From NCBI GenBank assembly GCA_035532215.1, contig DATKRK010000252.1, forward strand, positions 1-7,758: a stretch of 7,758 nt of DNA, written 5' to 3'. This document shows positions 6,007 to 7,758 of the stretch, piece by piece (positions within the stretch are counted from its first letter, which is position 1; every line of letters begins with the position of its first letter). This stretch comes from JAICIG01 sp035532215 (GTDB taxonomy: Bacteria; Planctomycetota; Planctomycetia; Pirellulales; JAICIG01). Under the pieces are notes generated by a model, which was not told the origin of the DNA, made no database searches, and saw nothing but the letters and a program-made list of their open reading frames with translations. Position numbers and translations under genes: made by a program.

Positions 6007-6009
6007 GGT

Positions 6010-6102
6010 CTACGCCTGCTTGCCGTCGCCTGTCGGCGGCGCGCTCGCGAGTTCCCGCCGGCCGGCGGCGATCACGTCGAGAGGAGTTGGGTCGGGCGTC
6101 AT
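6010..6102 (-). CDS. Possible 30-codon upstream ORF of the kinase
   Basis: ATG at 6102 opens a 30-residue frame, MTPDPTPLDVIAAGRRELAS followed by APPTGDGKQA, that closes with TAG at 6012-6010. The stop is one codon (ACC) before the kinase ATG and in the same frame. Third positions are mostly G or C, as in real genes here. It has no Shine-Dalgarno site. It could couple translation to the kinase, be a decayed N-terminal extension, or be chance. I recognise no family. Confidence 0.3.
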   Translation of the reverse strand: MTPDPTPLDVIAAGRRELASAPPTGDGKQA

Positions 6103-6121
6103 GGGGTGGAGCGATTTTCTG

Positions 6122-6279
6122 AAGGGGATGTGGGGATGAGGAGGAGATGAGGGGGAAGAAGGAAACGGTTTTTAAGCGACAGACCGATTATTGGCAGCGC
6201 TTGAGTTCAACCTTCCCCTGTCTATCGAGCATTCTCTTAAAAAATCCCCCTCATCTCCTCCTCATCCCCACATCCCCTT
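6122..6279. repeat. Long inverted repeat of the polypurine element
   Basis: 34 bases at 6122-6155 (AAGGGGATGTGGGGATGAGG...) recur as an exact reverse complement at 6246-6279, with a 90-bp loop. Imperfect likeness continues beyond the arms: GATTTTCTG outside the first copy resembles GGCTTTGGA outside the second, and a T-run followed by AAG lies inside both. The arm nearer cobL is the copy that follows its stop codon by about 15 nt. As RNA the pair would form a very stable stem that could end cobL transcription and shield the kinase message. The remaining intergenic sequence (6007-6121 and 6156-6245) holds only the small ORF. Confidence 0.8.
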
Positions 6280-6294
6280 TCCAAAGCCTTTCCA

Positions 6295-7542
6295 TCACCC
6301 CGGTTTCACGACCGATAGCAAAAACGTCGGATTCAGCGCGTCGAACCGCACGCGTTCGAGCTGGTACGTGCCACGGGCGAGGTTGATCATCCAGACCTTC
6401 GCGTCGCCCGCGCGGCGGTGCATGACGGCGTGCAAATCGGCCAGGTTTTCGATGCTGCCGACGTTGGCCACGAGCCGGCCGCCGGGCCGCAGGCGGTCGT
6501 AGGCCGCGTCGGCCAGTTGGCTGATCTCGCGACCGCTGCCGCCGACGAAGATGCTGTCGGCGTCGGGCAAGCCGGCCCAGGCTTCGGGCGCCCGGCCGAG
6601 GATCGGCTTCAAGTTGGCCACGGCGAACTTAGCGGCGTTGGCCTGGATCAGGTTGAAATCATCGGCGTCCATTTCAATGGCGTAGGTGGTGCCGGCCGAG
6701 GCGAGCTGCGCGGCCTCGATCGCCACCGAACCGCTGCCGGCGCCGATATCCCAGACGATGCTCGTCGGCCCCAGGTCCATCTCGGCCAGGGCCATCGCCC
6801 GCACTTCGGCCGGCGTGAGCAGCCCCTTCTTGGGCTTGGTCTGCAGGAACACATCATCGGGGTTGCCGAACAACCGCCGCCCGAGCTTCTCGCTTGGCCG
6901 GTCGGGGGCGCCCGGCTTGCGGACCAGGATCATCACGTTCAGCGGGGCGAAGTCCTGTTCGGCCAGCTCCTTCAAGTCGCCCTGCGTGACCCGCTCGTCG
7001 GGCGAGCCGAGGTTCTCGCAGACATAGGCCGAGAAGTAATCGATCCGCCGCTCGAGCAAAGCCCTGGCCACGGCGGCCGGCGGCGAGGCCTCGCTGGTGA
7101 ACAGGCCCACCTTTTCGGCCGTGCGAATCTTCTCGATCACGTGCTCCAGCGGATGGCTGCTAAGGTTCGTGAGGTAAGCGTCTTCCCAGCTTTCCTTCAC
7201 GCGGGCGAAGGCCAACTGCATGCTGCTCACGTGCGGCACGACCTCGAACCGCTCCTTGCCCAGCTTGTCGCACAGATAGCGGGCCATACCGTAAAACAGC
7301 GGATCGCCCGAGACCAGCACCACCGTGCGTTTGTCCTTGGCCGCGGTCAGCCGGGCCACGGTCTGGTCGAGATTGCCGCCGACGACGAGCCGCTCGGCCT
7401 TGGCCTTCGGCACGCGGGCCAGCGTATAGTCGGCCCCGACCAAGAGTTCCGCCTCTTCGATCAATTGCCGCGCCGCGGCGGTCAGCCCTTCGAGCCCATC
7501 GTCGCCGATGCCGATAATGTGAATTTTGTTCTCGTTGGCCAA
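6295..7542 (-). CDS. cobL: Precorrin-6Y C5,15-methyltransferase (CbiE-CbiT fusion)
   Basis: This 415-residue cytosolic cobalamin-biosynthesis enzyme joins two domains. The CbiE-like tetrapyrrole methylase (about 5-208) has IIGIGDDGLEGLT (9-21), VLVSGDPLFYG (75-85) and VVPHVSSMQLAFAR (101-114). The CbiT-like class I methyltransferase (about 238-415) has KKGLLTPAEVRA (238-249), the SAM-binding WDIGAGSGSVAIEAA (264-278) and IFVGGSG (331-337). Together they methylate C5 and C15 of the corrin precursor with S-adenosylmethionine and decarboxylate the acetate side chain, giving precorrin-8. The length matches intact CobL. The start is TTG at 7542: it gives the expected short N-terminus before the first glycine motif, an in-frame TGA lies 13 codons upstream, and no ATG or GTG lies between. 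No clear ribosome-binding site is seen. No other cobalamin gene lies in the window. Confidence 0.95.
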   Translation of the reverse strand: MANENKIHIIGIGDDGLEGLTAAARQLIEEAELLVGADYTLARVPKAKAERLVVGGNLDQTVARLTAAKDKRTVVLVSGDPLFYGMARYLCDKLGKERFEVVPHVSSMQLAFARVKESWEDAYLTNLSSHPLEHVIEKIRTAEKVGLFTSEASPPAAVARALLERRIDYFSAYVCENLGSPDERVTQGDLKELAEQDFAPLNVMILVRKPGAPDRPSEKLGRRLFGNPDDVFLQTKPKKGLLTPAEVRAMALAEMDLGPTSIVWDIGAGSGSVAIEAAQLASAGTTYAIEMDADDFNLIQANAAKFAVANLKPILGRAPEAWAGLPDADSIFVGGSGREISQLADAAYDRLRPGGRLVANVGSIENLADLHAVMHRRAGDAKVWMINLARGTYQLERVRFDALNPTFLLSVVKPG

Positions 7543-7611
7543 GATAGGTTCGCTTTTCGTGAGCTGTTCTTTTGTGGATCAGGAGGCAGGCGCCAGCCGC
7601 TAGTCCGCGCG

Positions 7612-7641
7612 ATTTTACGCCCGCGGCCGTGCTTCCTGCAA
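7612..7641 (-). promoter_or_regulatory. Predicted cobL promoter
   Basis: On the minus strand TTGCAG (7641-7636) and TAAAAT (7617-7612) are 18 bp apart, with five of six matches in the -10 box. Transcription would begin near 7605, giving a leader of about 60 nt before the TTG start. That leader is too short for a cobalamin riboswitch. Confidence 0.5.
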
Positions 7642-7650
7642 CCGGGCATG

Positions 7651-7758
7651 GAGGCCCGGGCGCCCTCGCCCGCATCGATGGAGGTCCGGGCGCCCTCGCC
7701 CGCATCGATGGAGGTCCGGGCGCCCTCGCCCGTTTTCGTGGAGGCCCGGGCGCCCTCG
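7651..7758. repeat. 30-bp tandem array running off the window edge
   Basis: GAGG(C/T)CCGGGCGCCCTCG begins at 7651, 7681, 7711 and 7741, with an exact period of 30 bp and a last unit cut at 18 bases. Units 1 and 2 end CCCGCATCGATG, and unit 3 ends CCCGTTTTCGTG. Each unit holds the palindrome GGGCGCCC. The unit is a multiple of three and reads MRARAPGPPS per repeat on the minus strand, but there is no sign that it is translated. It appears to be an intergenic repeat upstream of cobL; its full extent is not visible. Confidence 0.8.

Noticed and set aside
7543..7620. Cobalamin riboswitch ahead of cobL
   Set aside because: The predicted leader is only about 60 nt and shows no B12-box-like block.
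7651..7758. CRISPR array
   Set aside because: The units are contiguous near-identical 30-mers with no unique spacers and no cas genes nearby.

Overview
The window looks like a chromosomal segment of a planctomycete, most likely of the Pirellulales type. Three things point there. The sequence is GC-rich with long antisense shadow frames. The serine/threonine kinase has the N-terminal helical leader (LLERMTAELRSGRPPD...HPDFSGELREL) common to that phylum. The gaps between genes are filled with short palindromic or tandem repeats: a CCCAGGCA-TTTA-TGCCTGGG hairpin, CCGGAGGC-ATCA-GCCTCCGG, GGGGGC-TGAC-GCCCCC, a 30-bp GAGGCCCGGGCGCCCTCG array and a polypurine element. The lineage call is inference from style and was not checked by any search.

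Layout, left to right. 1-313 is a repeat-bearing gap. 314-2008 (+) encodes a thiamine-diphosphate enzyme closest in motifs to benzoylformate decarboxylase. 2009-2301 holds repeats, followed by a plausible promoter and a clear Shine-Dalgarno site for a six-helix membrane protein of unknown function (2302-3042, +). 3036-3218 on the minus strand carries a headless and tailless remnant of a protein family I associate with planctomycetes. 3251-4110 (-) is a HicA/HicB toxin-antitoxin module in visibly A/T-richer DNA, with a 19-bp perfect palindromic operator between its predicted promoter boxes. Next to it, at 4136-4253, is an imperfect inverted repeat resembling an integron attC site. 4330-6006 (-) encodes a PknB-type kinase with a six-helix C-terminal membrane domain. 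6295-7542 (-) encodes the fused cobalamin methyltransferase CobL (CbiE+CbiT), with its own predicted promoter. The window ends inside a 30-bp tandem array.

The genes do not form one pathway. CobL and the kinase point the same way, but a 288-bp gap with a long inverted repeat separates them. HicA and HicB form the only evident functional pair. The most noteworthy structures are the acquired-looking hicAB island with its attC-like border, and the polypurine element found just after the stop codons of both cobL and the kinase, with an inverted extra copy upstream of the kinase. I do not see a demonstrably new multi-gene system.
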